Assembly: GCA_963740765.1 (NCBI GenBank)
Contig: CAVUFN010000007.1
Span: 36,856 to 100,855, forward strand
Length of the DNA: 64,000 bases
DNA from: DATLGB01 sp963740765
GTDB taxonomy: Bacteria > Actinomycetota > Thermoleophilia > Solirubrobacterales > Solirubrobacteraceae
Direction of reading: 5' to 3'
The notes beneath the pieces were generated by a model that had not been told where the DNA came from, did no database searches, and worked only from the letters and a program-made list of their open reading frames with translations. This document shows positions 26,308 through 34,262 of this stretch, one piece after another. Position 1 is the first letter of the stretch. Each line of letters opens with the position of its first letter. The position numbers and the translations under genes were made by a program.

Positions 26308-27210
26308 CACGCGCAGGAAGCGCCGCAACGACAGGCCCGAGCCGAGGGCGGAGACGCCCACGCTCGCGACCAGCAGCACGACGACGAGCACGCCGAAGTT
26401 GATCGTCTGCGGCGCCGCGATCAGCGCGAAGTCGCTCGCCAGTGGATCGACCAGCGCGATCTTGATGACCCCGAGCAGCCCGATCGCCGCGATCCCGCCC
26501 AGCGCGCCGAGCAGGATGCCCTCGAGCACGAACGGCCAGCGGATGAACCAGTCGGTGGCGCCGACGAGCTTCATGACCTCGACCTCACGGCGGCGGGAGT
26601 ACAGCGACAGCCTGATCGTGTTGCCGATCAGCAGCATCGACGCGATCGCCAGCAAGGAGGCCAGGCCCGCCATCGCGTACTTCACGACGCGCGTGGCGGT
26701 GAGGATCTTGTTGGTGTCGTCCTCGCGGTTGCGGACCTCGTCGATCGACTTGTCGACCGGCACGCGGTCCCCGCCCGACGGCGCCAGCGGCGACAGCGCG
26801 TTGCGCACGTCGGCGATGTTGTCCGGCGAGTCCGGCGTGATGCGGAAGGTGTCGGGCAGCGGGTTGGAGCCCAGCAGCTTGTACGCCTCCGGGTTGCGCT
26901 TCTTCTGCTCCGCGTAGGCCTGCTGCTTGGAGACGAACTGCACCGACTTCACGTGGGGCGTGCCCTCGAGCAGCGTCTGCACCCGCTCGATGTCGCCCTT
27001 CGTCGCGTCCGTGTTGAGGTAGACGTCGGCGATGACGCGCCCGCGCACCTCGTTGGCGGCGCCCGTGGTCGCCTGGACCATCGGGATGAAGACGCCCAGG
27101 ACGAGCACCGTCACCAGCACGGTCGCCATGGCGGCGAACGACGGGACGGCGTTGCGGCGCATCGACTGCAGCGCCTCCTTGAGGAAGAACCCGAGCTTCA
27201 AGAGATCCAC
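26305..27210 (-). CDS. ftsX: Cell division protein FtsX
   Basis: The membrane half of the FtsEX complex, which couples ATP hydrolysis to activation of periplasmic wall hydrolases at the septum. At 301 residues it has the FtsX layout: a cytoplasmic N-terminus (LGFFLKEALQSMRRNAVPSF), TM1 (VLVTVLVLGVFIPMV), a large outer domain (residues 50-175), then three helices near the C-terminus (GLASLLAIASMLLIGNTIRL; WPFVLEGILLGALGGIAAIG; FGVLVVVLLVASVGVSALG). The coupling segment SRRREVEVMKLVGATDWFIR is present. The GTG start is preceded by GGAGGG. It follows ftsE by 31 bases. Confidence 0.95.
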   Translation of the reverse strand: MDLLKLGFFLKEALQSMRRNAVPSFAAMATVLVTVLVLGVFIPMVQATTGAANEVRGRVIADVYLNTDATKGDIERVQTLLEGTPHVKSVQFVSKQQAYAEQKKRNPEAYKLLGSNPLPDTFRITPDSPDNIADVRNALSPLAPSGGDRVPVDKSIDEVRNREDDTNKILTATRVVKYAMAGLASLLAIASMLLIGNTIRLSLYSRRREVEVMKLVGATDWFIRWPFVLEGILLGALGGIAAIGLLGVIKIALVDPLASDFALIAAPQTINFGVLVVVLLVASVGVSALGSGLSLRRFLRV

Positions 27211-27241
27211 CCCTCCGGCGGGTTTACCTGATGCTTCGCGA

Positions 27242-28043
27242 TCATGAGGGCAGGTCCAGCTCGGTCGTGTAGCCGGAGTTGCGCTGGTCGCGGATGACCT
27301 TGCCCTTGGCCAGCTCGATCACGCGGCGGCGCATGCGGTCGACCATCGAGTGGTCGTGGGTGACGACGACCACCGTCGTACCCGTGCGGTTGATCCGGTA
27401 GAGCAGCTGCATGATCCCGATGGAGGTATCGGGGTCGAGGTTGCCCGTCGGCTCGTCGGCCAGCAGCAGCGACGGGTGGTTGACGAACGCGCGCGCCACG
27501 GAGACGCGCTGCTGCTCGCCGCCCGACAGCTGGTCCGGGTACGAGTGCAGCTTCAGCGACAGGCCGGTGAGGCGCAGGATGTCCGGGACCTTGTCGCGCA
27601 CGTCGCGGCGTGAGCCGCCCGTGACCTGCAGCGCGTAGGCGACGTTCTCGGCCACGGTGCGGTTCGGGAGCAGCTTGAAGTCCTGGTGGACCATCCCGAT
27701 GTTGCGCCGGTAGTACGGGACGCGGTTGCGGCGGGATCTCGGACAGGTCCTTGCCGGCGACGCGGATGTGCCCCGTCGTCAGCTCGACCTCCTTGATGAG
27801 CAGCCGCATGAGCGTCGACTTGCCCGAGCCGGACGCGCCCACGATGAAGACGAACTCGCCCGGATGGATCGCGAACGTCGCGCCGTTGAGGCCGAGGTCA
27901 CCGCTGGGATAGCGCTTGACGACGTCCTCGAAGTCGATGATCGCCCCGGCCGCTTCCCTCCGGGGAACGCTGCGCTGGGGACGTGGGCTGACCGGCTCTT
28001 GGCGCGGACGGCGCGTTCGGATGTGTCGCTCAGTGGCGGCCAT
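27242..28043 (-). CDS. ftsE: Cell division ATP-binding protein FtsE, interrupted by a one-base frameshift
   Basis: ABC-type ATPase partner of FtsX. The N-terminal half reads from ATG 28043 with a 35-residue basic extension, then DFEDVVKRYPSGDLGLNGA and Walker A FIVGASGSGKSTLMRLLIKE. After AGKDLSEIP the frame is lost: an extra base in the run GCGGCGGG (27728-27735) shifts it. The second half continues in another frame with VHQDFKLLPNRTVAENVAYA, the signature YPDQLSGGEQQRVSVARAFV, and Walker B SLLLADEPTGNLDPDTS. Removing one base restores a normal FtsE. As all motifs on both sides are perfect, a sequencing error is far more likely than a dead gene. The gene ends at TGA 27242 next to ftsX. Confidence 0.88.
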
Positions 28044-28112
28044 TGATCGCGACAGTACGCGGACGGACGGCCTGCGCCTGCAAGCTCTGCTGCGTGCAAC
28101 ACTGCTTGCACG

Positions 28113-30128
28113 ATGAGGAGGTTCGGGCTCGGGGTCGCGCTGCTGCTTTCAGCGGCCACGACGGCGCACGCGACAACGACGCTGGACCGCCGCGTGGTCC
28201 CCGGCACGCCGGACGCGAACGGCTTCACGCCACTCGTCGAAGGCCCCGGCGATCCGACGGTCGCCGAGACCGGCCTGGCCGCCGCCAAGCCCGGCCGCGA
28301 GACCCGCCGGCACTCGCTGCTGTACTTCGCCCAGCTCTCGGACTTCCAGCTCGCCGACGAGGAGTCGCCACTGCGCGTCGAGGTCTTCGACCAGGCCAAC
28401 AGCGCCTTCAGCGCCGCCTGGCGCCCGCAGGAGGCGCTGATGCCGTTCATGGTCGACGCGTCGATCCGCCAGGTCAACGCGAACCAGGCCTCCCCCATCC
28501 CCCAGGCCAAGGGCCGCCGCGCCAAGCTCGCGCTCACGATCCTCACGGGTGACAACGCCGACAACCAGGCCGGCGTCGAGGCGCAGTGGGTCGCGCGGCT
28601 CCTCGACGGTGGCCCGCTGGACCCCAACACGGGCGAGGTCACGGACGCGTCGATGCAGGGCTCGGGCTGCGGCGCCGCCGACCGGGCCGCGCTCGCCGCC
28701 GAGGCCCCGAGGTACACGGGCGTCCAGGACTACGACGACTACATCGAGTCCGGGACCTTCTACGACCCGGACATGCCCGCCGCGCAGTGGGCCGCCTTCC
28801 CGGCCTACCCAGGTCTCCTCGACCGCGCCGAGCAGCCCTTCACCGCGACCGGCCTGGCGGTCCCGAGCTTCGTCGCGCTCGGCAACCACGACGGCCTGGT
28901 GCAGGGCAACGAGGCCGCGGTCGCCGAGCTCACCCGGCGGGCGACCGGCTGCGTCAAGACGATCTCCACCGCGTTCAGCACCGACCTCGCCGGGCTCACC
29001 GAGAGCGTCCTGACCACCGACCCGGCCAAGACCGTGATCGTCCCGCCCGACCCCGACCGCGCCCCGGTGACCAAGCCGCAGTACCGCGCGCTGTTCGGTG
29101 ACCAGCACGGCTTCGAGCACATCGACCCCGCCGAGGCGAAGGCGTCCAACGGCGCCGCCTCCTACTACACGTTCTCGCCGCGCACGGGGGTTCGCTTCGT
29201 CGCCCTGGACACGATCGCCAACGCCGGCGTTGTCGGTCCCGGCTCGGAGGGGAACGTCGACGACCCGCAGTTCCGGTGGCTGACGGATGTGCTCGACCGG
29301 GCCGAGCGGGACGACGAGCTCGTCCTCATCTACTCCCACCATGCGCCCGTGAGCCTGTCCACCGACCTCGGGGACGAGGTGGCCGGGAGCTGCGACGACC
29401 CCGACCACCCGACCAACGCCGGCTGCGACATGGACCCGCGGACCTCGACCCCGATGCACCTCGAGGACGACCTCGTGCAACTCGTCCTCGCCCACCCCCA
29501 CGTGGTCGGCTGGGTCGCCGGGCACTCCCACGTCAACGACGTGCGGCTCTACCGGTCCGAGGACTCACAGCACGGCTTCTACGTCGTGCGCACGTCGGCC
29601 GAGGCGGACTTCCCCCACCAGGACCGCCTGCTCGAGCTGATGGACAACCGCGACGGAACGCTGTCGCTGTTCGGCACGCTGCTCGACAACGCCGCGCCCG
29701 CCACCGCGCCGCCGGCCGGGGACGCGTCCGCCTTCACACCCGACCAGCTCGCCTCCGTCGCCCGCACGCTCGGCTACAACGACCCGCAGGCCAACCTCGA
29801 CGCGGTCGGCGCCCCCGAGGACCGCAACGTCGAGCTCGTCATCCCGGACCCACGTGCGAAAGGAGGGACTGTCCGCTCAGTCGCCTTGCGTGCGCGGGTG
29901 CGGCCGCGGCGGGTGCGCGCGGGGGTCCGGACGGTCCTGCGCGTGCGGGTGCGCTCGAAGGGCAAGCCGGTGCGGCGGGCGCGGGTGCGGCTGGCCAGCA
30001 AGGTGAGGCGCACGAACCGCCGTGGGCGCGCGCGGATCGCCGTCACGCTGCGCAAACCGGGACGCCGGGCCGTCAAGGTCTCCAAGGGATCCAGGCGTGC
30101 CGTCGCTCGCTTCCGAGTCGTAGCCTGA
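28113..30128 (+). CDS. Secreted metallophosphoesterase (TIGR03767-like, actinobacterial)
   Basis: A 671-residue exported calcineurin-like phosphoesterase. The Sec signal peptide is residues 1-20 (MRRFGLGVALLLSAATTAHA). The metallophosphatase core has scattered metal ligands: FAQLSDFQLADEESPLRVEV near residue 73, LTGDNADNQ, FVALGNHDGLVQGNE near 250 (the GNHD motif), and LIYSHHAPVSLST plus VVGWVAGHSHVNDVRLYRSE for the late histidines. The last 100 residues form a very basic Ig/carboxypeptidase-regulatory-like domain rich in Arg (RARVRPRRVRAGVRTVLRVR). The substrate is unknown; extracellular phosphate scavenging is possible. It is divergent from ftsE. Confidence 0.85.
   Translation: MRRFGLGVALLLSAATTAHATTTLDRRVVPGTPDANGFTPLVEGPGDPTVAETGLAAAKPGRETRRHSLLYFAQLSDFQLADEESPLRVEVFDQANSAFSAAWRPQEALMPFMVDASIRQVNANQASPIPQAKGRRAKLALTILTGDNADNQAGVEAQWVARLLDGGPLDPNTGEVTDASMQGSGCGAADRAALAAEAPRYTGVQDYDDYIESGTFYDPDMPAAQWAAFPAYPGLLDRAEQPFTATGLAVPSFVALGNHDGLVQGNEAAVAELTRRATGCVKTISTAFSTDLAGLTESVLTTDPAKTVIVPPDPDRAPVTKPQYRALFGDQHGFEHIDPAEAKASNGAASYYTFSPRTGVRFVALDTIANAGVVGPGSEGNVDDPQFRWLTDVLDRAERDDELVLIYSHHAPVSLSTDLGDEVAGSCDDPDHPTNAGCDMDPRTSTPMHLEDDLVQLVLAHPHVVGWVAGHSHVNDVRLYRSEDSQHGFYVVRTSAEADFPHQDRLLELMDNRDGTLSLFGTLLDNAAPATAPPAGDASAFTPDQLASVARTLGYNDPQANLDAVGAPEDRNVELVIPDPRAKGGTVRSVALRARVRPRRVRAGVRTVLRVRVRSKGKPVRRARVRLASKVRRTNRRGRARIAVTLRKPGRRAVKVSKGSRRAVARFRVVA
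30121..30126 (+). promoter_or_regulatory. Leaderless -10 box (TAGCCT) for the M16 peptidase gene
   Basis: TAGCCT spans the last codons of the phosphoesterase gene and sits six bases before the GTG at 30133. No ribosome binding site is visible in the GAAGCG spacer. Confidence 0.45.
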
Positions 30129-30132
30129 AGCG

Positions 30133-31374
30133 GTGCCCCTCGCGCTCGACAACGGCCTTCCGCTCTATCGCATCGCCCTGCCCGGAACCCGCGCCACGAC
30201 GGTGCTCGTGGCCTTCGAGGCCGGTGCCCGCACCGAGCGGCCCGACGAGAACGGGATGGCGCATTTCCTCGAGCACCTCGTCTTCAAGGGCGGCGAGAAG
30301 TTCGACGACTACCGCAAGGTCAACGAGACGGCGGAGCGCATCGGCGCGGTCCTCAACGCGTACACGTCGCACGACGTGGTCGCCTTCCACATCACCTGCC
30401 GCGCCGAGGTGGCCGGCGAGGCGATCGACCTGCTGACGGACTTCGTCGGGCGGCCGAAGATCGACGCCGAGGAGCTCGACCGCGAGCGCGGCGTCGTGAT
30501 CCAGGAGATCGCGCGCGCGCAGGACACGCCGTCCGTCGTCGCCGAGCACCTGATCGACCGGGCCGCCTTCGGGGACCATCCGCTGGGCCGCCCCGTCCTC
30601 GGCCCGGCCGAGCACCTGCGGACGTTCTCGCGCGACGCGATCGTCGCCTTCCGCGAGCGCCAGTGGGCGGGAGCGCGCGGCGGCGCCTTCCTGGTCGGCA
30701 ACCTCGAGCACCTGCCGGCCGACGACGTCCTGGCCGACGCCTTCGGGCGCTTCCCGTCCATCTCGGCCAACGGCGGCTTCGAGCCCGCGGCGGCGCTGGA
30801 CCCGGTGACGCTGGTCGAGGAGCGCGACTCCAACCAGTCGCACCTGCGCATGAGCTACCGCGTGGCCGGTGACGTCACCGATGCGGCCGAGCGCGCGGCG
30901 CTGACCGTCTACGCGACGCTGCTGGGCGGCTCGATGGGCTCGCGCCTGTTCGACGAGATCCGCGAGCAGCGCGGCCTTGCCTACTCCGTCTACTCGATGG
31001 CCCACGCCTACGCGGACGTCGGCGTCCTGCAGCTGTCGGCGGGGCTCGACTCGGCCAAGTGCGTCGAGGCGTACACGCGCATGCGCGAGATCGTCGACGA
31101 GCTGCGCGCCGACGGCCCGACGGAGGACGAGGTGGAGCGCGCCCGCGCCTACGCCGCCGGGCGCCTGGTCCTGGCCTTCGAGAACACGAACGCGGTTGCG
31201 CGCCACGCGGCGTCCCAGAAGGTGCTCTTCGGGCGTGACCTCGACCCCGACGCGTCGATCGCCGCGCTGGACGCGGTCACCATCGACGACGTCCGCCGCG
31301 TGGGCGCCGGCATCAGCGAAGCACTGTCCGTCGCGTGCGTCGGTCCGCACGCCGTGGCAGAGTTCGCTCGATGA
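30133..31374 (+). CDS. M16 family zinc peptidase (pitrilysin / processing-peptidase-like)
   Basis: A 413-residue two-domain inverzincin. The inverted zinc motif HxxEH is in GMAHFLEHLVFKGGEK at residues 43-47, with the third ligand in the downstream helix DRERGVVIQEIARAQD. The C-terminal half has the R/Y substrate-binding pair in FDEIREQRGLAYSVYSMAHA. Length matches the single-module PqqL/MPP-like M16B proteins, which usually act as dimers. There is no signal peptide, so it is probably cytosolic. It overlaps the next small gene by ATGA. In other actinobacteria a similar gene follows the pnp gene, which is not seen here. Confidence 0.92.
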   Translation: MPLALDNGLPLYRIALPGTRATTVLVAFEAGARTERPDENGMAHFLEHLVFKGGEKFDDYRKVNETAERIGAVLNAYTSHDVVAFHITCRAEVAGEAIDLLTDFVGRPKIDAEELDRERGVVIQEIARAQDTPSVVAEHLIDRAAFGDHPLGRPVLGPAEHLRTFSRDAIVAFRERQWAGARGGAFLVGNLEHLPADDVLADAFGRFPSISANGGFEPAAALDPVTLVEERDSNQSHLRMSYRVAGDVTDAAERAALTVYATLLGGSMGSRLFDEIREQRGLAYSVYSMAHAYADVGVLQLSAGLDSAKCVEAYTRMREIVDELRADGPTEDEVERARAYAAGRLVLAFENTNAVARHAASQKVLFGRDLDPDASIAALDAVTIDDVRRVGAGISEALSVACVGPHAVAEFAR

Positions 31375-31724
31375 CGGCAGCCATCGCCGGGCTGGACCTG
31401 GCTGAGCTCGACGCCTACGTCGCCCGGGTGGGCGAGCGCTTCCCGTTGCACCGCGCCTTCCTGGGCGGCGCGCGGGTGGCCGACGAGCAGGGCGCGGCGC
31501 CGCAGCGCGAGCGCGGCCCGGAGTTCGTCCTGGTCCTCGTCAGCGACCAGTTCGACGGCGTGCCGTGGCTGGACCGCGTCTACCAGGCGGCGTCGCTGTG
31601 GGACGCCTACGCGATGGGCGGTCGCGCCGAGGTCCATTGCTACACGCGAGCCGAGTACGCACGCAAGGTGCGCGCGCTCCCGGTGGTGCGCCAGACGGCC
31701 CGCGCCGGGCTCACGCTGGTCTGA
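31371..31724 (+). CDS. Small conserved protein, unknown function
   Basis: A 117-residue cytosolic protein co-translated with the M16 peptidase (ATGA overlap). The alpha/beta pattern LDLAELDAYVARVGERFPLH, then PEFVLVLVSDQFDGVPWLDR and AMGGRAEVHCYTRAEYARKV faintly recalls a minimal nucleotidyltransferase fold (a strand-helix, then VHCYTxxEY at the position of the usual xxxPxE/F segment). The catalytic GSxxR and DxD residues are not there. I therefore do not assign that activity. Confidence 0.6.
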   Translation: MTAAIAGLDLAELDAYVARVGERFPLHRAFLGGARVADEQGAAPQRERGPEFVLVLVSDQFDGVPWLDRVYQAASLWDAYAMGGRAEVHCYTRAEYARKVRALPVVRQTARAGLTLV

Positions 31725-31785
31725 ACGTCCAGATTCGGGCCGGTGAGTCGACGGGATGGGCTTCCGGCCCGATCTACGTCCAGAT
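31725..31785. repeat. Direct repeat flanking an inverted repeat before the first Asp-rich protein gene
   Basis: ACGTCCAGAT occurs at 31725-31734 and again at 31776-31785, where it includes the ATG of the downstream gene. Between them GGGCCGG (31737-31743) is mirrored by CCGGCCC (31764-31770). The hairpin plus direct repeats occupy the whole 59-base gap and may be an operator or a translational control element. Confidence 0.4.
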
Positions 31786-32323
31786 GCCCACTCTCCGTCC
31801 TGTGATCGCCCTGATCACCGCCTTCACGCTGCTGGTCGCGCTGCCCGTCGCCGGTACCGAGGCCAAGACGTCGCCGACCCGGTCCGGCGCCAAGCAGAAG
31901 GCCGCCAAGAAGAAGCGCAAGACCAAGAAGCGCAAGCACGGGCGCAAGCAGGTCAAGCCGACCCAGGCCACGCCGGCGGCGGCCGGCGCGATCGGCTCCG
32001 TCACCGAGGTCGACGGCGAGTTCGTGACCGTGACGCTGATGCGCGGCGGCTTGATCACCGCCGAGGTCACCGAGGCGACCGAGGGCGCGTGCGTGACCGA
32101 GCCCGATGACGCCGGCGACGACACCGACGCCGACGACGAGGACGCCTTCGACCTGTGGGACGACGGGGAGGACGATCCGGACGGCGAGGACGACCCCGAG
32201 GACGACGGCCCGGACTTCCGTTCGACGTCCACTTCCGGCGACTGTGCCGCAACGGTCGGCGCGCCGGTCTACGACCTCACGGTCGACGAGGGCGAGTACG
32301 TCGTGCTCGACCTCACGGCCTGA
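31784..32323 (+). CDS. Secreted Asp-rich beta-domain protein, paralogue of the gene at 33666
   Basis: A 179-residue exported protein with a signal peptide (VIALITAFTLLVALPVAGTE) and a Lys-rich linker (AKKKRKTKKRKHGRKQVK). A small beta domain, GAIGSVTEVDGEFVTVTLMR then GGLITAEVTEATEGACVTE, is interrupted by about 50 residues rich in Asp and Glu (DDAGDDTDADDEDAFDLWDD) and resumes at CAATVGAPVYDLTVDEGEYV. Cysteines flank the acidic insert. The plan (signal, basic patch, split beta domain, acidic insert) matches the protein at 33666, so both may bind cations or a charged polymer. The beta part resembles DUF5666-type domains, a weak assignment. Confidence 0.65.
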   Translation: MPTLRPVIALITAFTLLVALPVAGTEAKTSPTRSGAKQKAAKKKRKTKKRKHGRKQVKPTQATPAAAGAIGSVTEVDGEFVTVTLMRGGLITAEVTEATEGACVTEPDDAGDDTDADDEDAFDLWDDGEDDPDGEDDPEDDGPDFRSTSTSGDCAATVGAPVYDLTVDEGEYVVLDLTA

Positions 32324-32350
32324 CAGCGGGCGAAAGCTTCCCTAGGGTCC

Positions 32351-32376
32351 GTGACGAACGCCGGTCCCGGCGTGTC
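32351..32376 (+). promoter_or_regulatory. ECF-type promoter of the tailed sigma gene (GTGACGAAC ... CGTGTC)
   Basis: GTGACGAAC at 32351-32359 and CGTGTC at 32371-32376 are separated by 11 bases, followed by the ATG at 32390. A near-copy with the same spacing lies before the secreted-protein gene at 33666. AAC in the -35 and CGT in the -10 are typical of ECF sigma promoters, so autoregulation by the sigma factor is likely. Confidence 0.6.
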
Positions 32377-32389
32377 GCCAGTGCGAGCC

Positions 32390-33628
32390 ATGCGACTGTC
32401 ACCCTCACTTGTCCTGCTCCGCGCCCAGTCCGACGAGCGCCTGACGGCGCTCGCCCGGGAGGGGTCCGAGCCGGCCTTCACCGCGCTCGTCGAGCGCTAC
32501 CGCCGCAGCGTGCTGCGGGCCTGCATGCGGGTCCTCCCCGAGGCCCGCGCCGAGGACGCCACCCAGCAGGTCTTCATGTCGGCGTGGAAGGCGCTCGCCC
32601 GCGGTGACGACATCCGTGACGTCCGGCCGTGGCTGCTGCGCATCGCGCGCAACACCGCTCTCAACGCGCTGCGCACCCCGGGCTACGAGTACGACGAGCT
32701 GGCCGAGTCGCTGACGGGCGGCAGCGCTCCGCCGGCCGAGCTCGAGCGGCGCGACGTGATGCGCCAGACGCTGGCGGGGCTCGCCGCGCTGCCCGAGAAC
32801 CAGCGCGAGGCTTTGCTGCGCAGCGCCGTCCAGGGCGCCGCGCACGCCGACATCGCCCGCGACCTCGGGATCTCCGAGGGCGCCACGCGCCAGCTGGTGC
32901 TGCGCGCACGCGCGAGCATGCGCTCGGTCGTGACGGCGGTGACGCCGATGCCGCTGCTGCACTGGGCGGAGACCGCCGCCGGGGGCGGCGCCGCCGCGGG
33001 CGCAACGGCCTTCATCGCGAAGGCCGGCGCCGTCGTGGTCATCGCGGGCGGCGCCGTCGCGACGCCCGGGCTGGTCTCCAAGAGCGAGCAGCCGACCGCC
33101 AAGGCCGCCGCGAAGCCCGAGCGCGTCGATCGCGAACGGCCCGCACGCGCGCCGGACAACGACGGGGCGGCGGAGGCGACCGACGTCGCGCAGGCTGAAG
33201 CGCCGAAGCGGGAGGTCACTCCTGCGGTGCGTCGCGGGGGCTCGGCCGCTCGTCCCGGCCGGCAACGCCGCGGAGACGACGACTCGTCGGGATCCTCGCA
33301 CTCGGGCTCGTCCGGATCATCCGATCCGTCGGGCTCGTCCGGCTCGTCACGACCGGCGGGCTCCTCCACACCGTCGCCCGTCGACGATCACGGCGACGAC
33401 GACCACAGCGGTCCCGGTGGCGGCGACGATGACGACGAGGTCGCCGAGCCGACGGCGGCACCGCCCGTCGTCCCCACAGCGGCCGCGACGGCTGTCCCGA
33501 CCGTGAACCCGAACTCCGGCTCGGGGTCGGGTTCGTCCGGCTCCGGGTCGTCCGGCTCCGGGCGCGTCGCGGACGACGACCCCGCCGATGACGACCACAG
33601 CGGCTCCGGCGGCGGCGGGACCGATTGA
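32390..33628 (+). CDS. ECF sigma factor with hydrophobic segment and long disordered Ser/Gly/Asp tail
   Basis: A 412-residue protein. Region 2 covers about residues 15-85 (RAEDATQQVFMSAWKALARG; VRPWLLRIARNTALNAL). Region 4 covers about 115-175 (LAALPENQREALLRSAVQGA, then the helix-turn-helix HADIARDLGISEGATRQLVL). Where ECF factors end, this one continues with a Gly/Ala-rich hydrophobic stretch (AGAVVVIAGGAVATPGLV). About 190 low-complexity residues follow, with SSGSSDPSGSSGSS and two DDDHSG motifs. This suggests a membrane-tethered sigma whose tail lies outside the cell and may sense metal or surface state. I chose ATG 32390 over the GTG at 32351 because the latter lies in the promoter. No anti-sigma gene is adjacent. 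Confidence 0.82.
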   Translation: MRLSPSLVLLRAQSDERLTALAREGSEPAFTALVERYRRSVLRACMRVLPEARAEDATQQVFMSAWKALARGDDIRDVRPWLLRIARNTALNALRTPGYEYDELAESLTGGSAPPAELERRDVMRQTLAGLAALPENQREALLRSAVQGAAHADIARDLGISEGATRQLVLRARASMRSVVTAVTPMPLLHWAETAAGGGAAAGATAFIAKAGAVVVIAGGAVATPGLVSKSEQPTAKAAAKPERVDRERPARAPDNDGAAEATDVAQAEAPKREVTPAVRRGGSAARPGRQRRGDDDSSGSSHSGSSGSSDPSGSSGSSRPAGSSTPSPVDDHGDDDHSGPGGGDDDDEVAEPTAAPPVVPTAAATAVPTVNPNSGSGSGSSGSGSSGSGRVADDDPADDDHSGSGGGGTD

Positions 33629-33631
33629 TTC

Positions 33632-33657
33632 GTGACGAACGCGCCGGGCGGCGTGTC
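33632..33657 (+). promoter_or_regulatory. ECF-type promoter of the Asp-rich repeat protein gene (GTGACGAAC ... CGTGTC)
   Basis: GTGACGAAC at 33632-33640 and CGTGTC at 33652-33657, again 11 bases apart, lie 9 bases before the ATG at 33666. The element is nearly identical to the one before the sigma gene at 32351, so one sigma factor probably drives both. Confidence 0.6.
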
Positions 33658-33665
33658 TCCTCAGC

Positions 33666-34262
33666 ATGAAGCGAACCATCATTGCCGCCCTCACCGCGGC
33701 GCTCATGCTCATGCCGGCCACCGCGCTGGCACGCCACGGCCACAAGCACCACCGTGGCTCGAAGGTCCACCGCAGCCACGGCACGGTCGGCACCGTCACC
33801 TCCTACGACGCCTCCTCGGGCGAACTCGTGATCACCACCAGCCGCGGCCGCGAGCTGTCCGGCCTCGTCACCAGCCGCACCAACGTGGAGTGCTACGCGC
33901 CCACGACGGCCAGCACCTCCCGGCACGGCGACGACGACGACAACAACGAGTCCGACGACGACAACGGCGACGACGACACCCAGAGCGACGACGACCATGC
34001 GCAGGGCGACGACGACCACGCGCAGGGCGACGACGACCACGCGCAGGGCGACGACGACCAGGGCGACGACGACCAGGGCGACCAGAGCGACGACGACCAT
34101 CCTTGCTCCGATGACAACGACGACAACGACGAGGCCGACACCAAGGCCGACTGCAAGGCGCTGCTCGTCCCGGGCACGACCGTCAACCGCGCGCGCATCG
34201 ACCTCGACGGCGACGACGCCGTCTGGACGAAACTGAAGCTGACCGCAGCGACGGCGCGCTAG
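33666..34262 (+). CDS. Secreted Asp/His-repeat protein
   Basis: A 198-residue exported protein. The signal peptide is residues 1-22 (TIIAALTAALMLMPATALAR). A His/Lys-rich stretch (HGHKHHRGSKVHRSHG) leads into a small beta domain (GTVGTVTSYDASSGELVITT; ELSGLVTSRTNVECYAP). A long acidic insert contains tandem copies of GDDDHAQ, and the beta domain resumes at CKALLVPGTTVNRARIDLDG. Alternating Asp and His residues suggest binding of divalent metal. It has its own promoter matching that of the tailed sigma gene just upstream, and is probably its target. The family is not recognised beyond a loose DUF5666-like look. Its stop shares CTAG with nadA. Confidence 0.7.
   Translation: MKRTIIAALTAALMLMPATALARHGHKHHRGSKVHRSHGTVGTVTSYDASSGELVITTSRGRELSGLVTSRTNVECYAPTTASTSRHGDDDDNNESDDDNGDDDTQSDDDHAQGDDDHAQGDDDHAQGDDDQGDDDQGDQSDDDHPCSDDNDDNDEADTKADCKALLVPGTTVNRARIDLDGDDAVWTKLKLTAATAR
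33985..34085 (+). repeat. Tandem in-frame repeat coding GDDDHAQ/GDDDQ units
   Basis: Consecutive units of GGCGACGACGACCACGCGCA (about 21 bases) followed by two shorter GGCGACGACGACCAG units (15 bases) lie within the secreted-protein gene. Three DDDHAQ units and two GDDDQ units are encoded. Unit number could vary between strains by slippage. Confidence 0.75.

Noticed and set aside
31371..31724. Nucleotidyltransferase assignment for the small protein
   Set aside because: The fold pattern is suggestive but the GSxxR and DxD residues are absent.
32351..32389. GTG at 32351 as the start of the tailed sigma gene
   Set aside because: This GTG is part of the promoter copy GTGACGAAC; the same element upstream of 33666 is clearly non-coding.
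33985..34085. Tandem repeats as a CRISPR array
   Set aside because: Units are contiguous, in frame and code GDDDHAQ inside an exported protein; there are no spacers and no cas genes.
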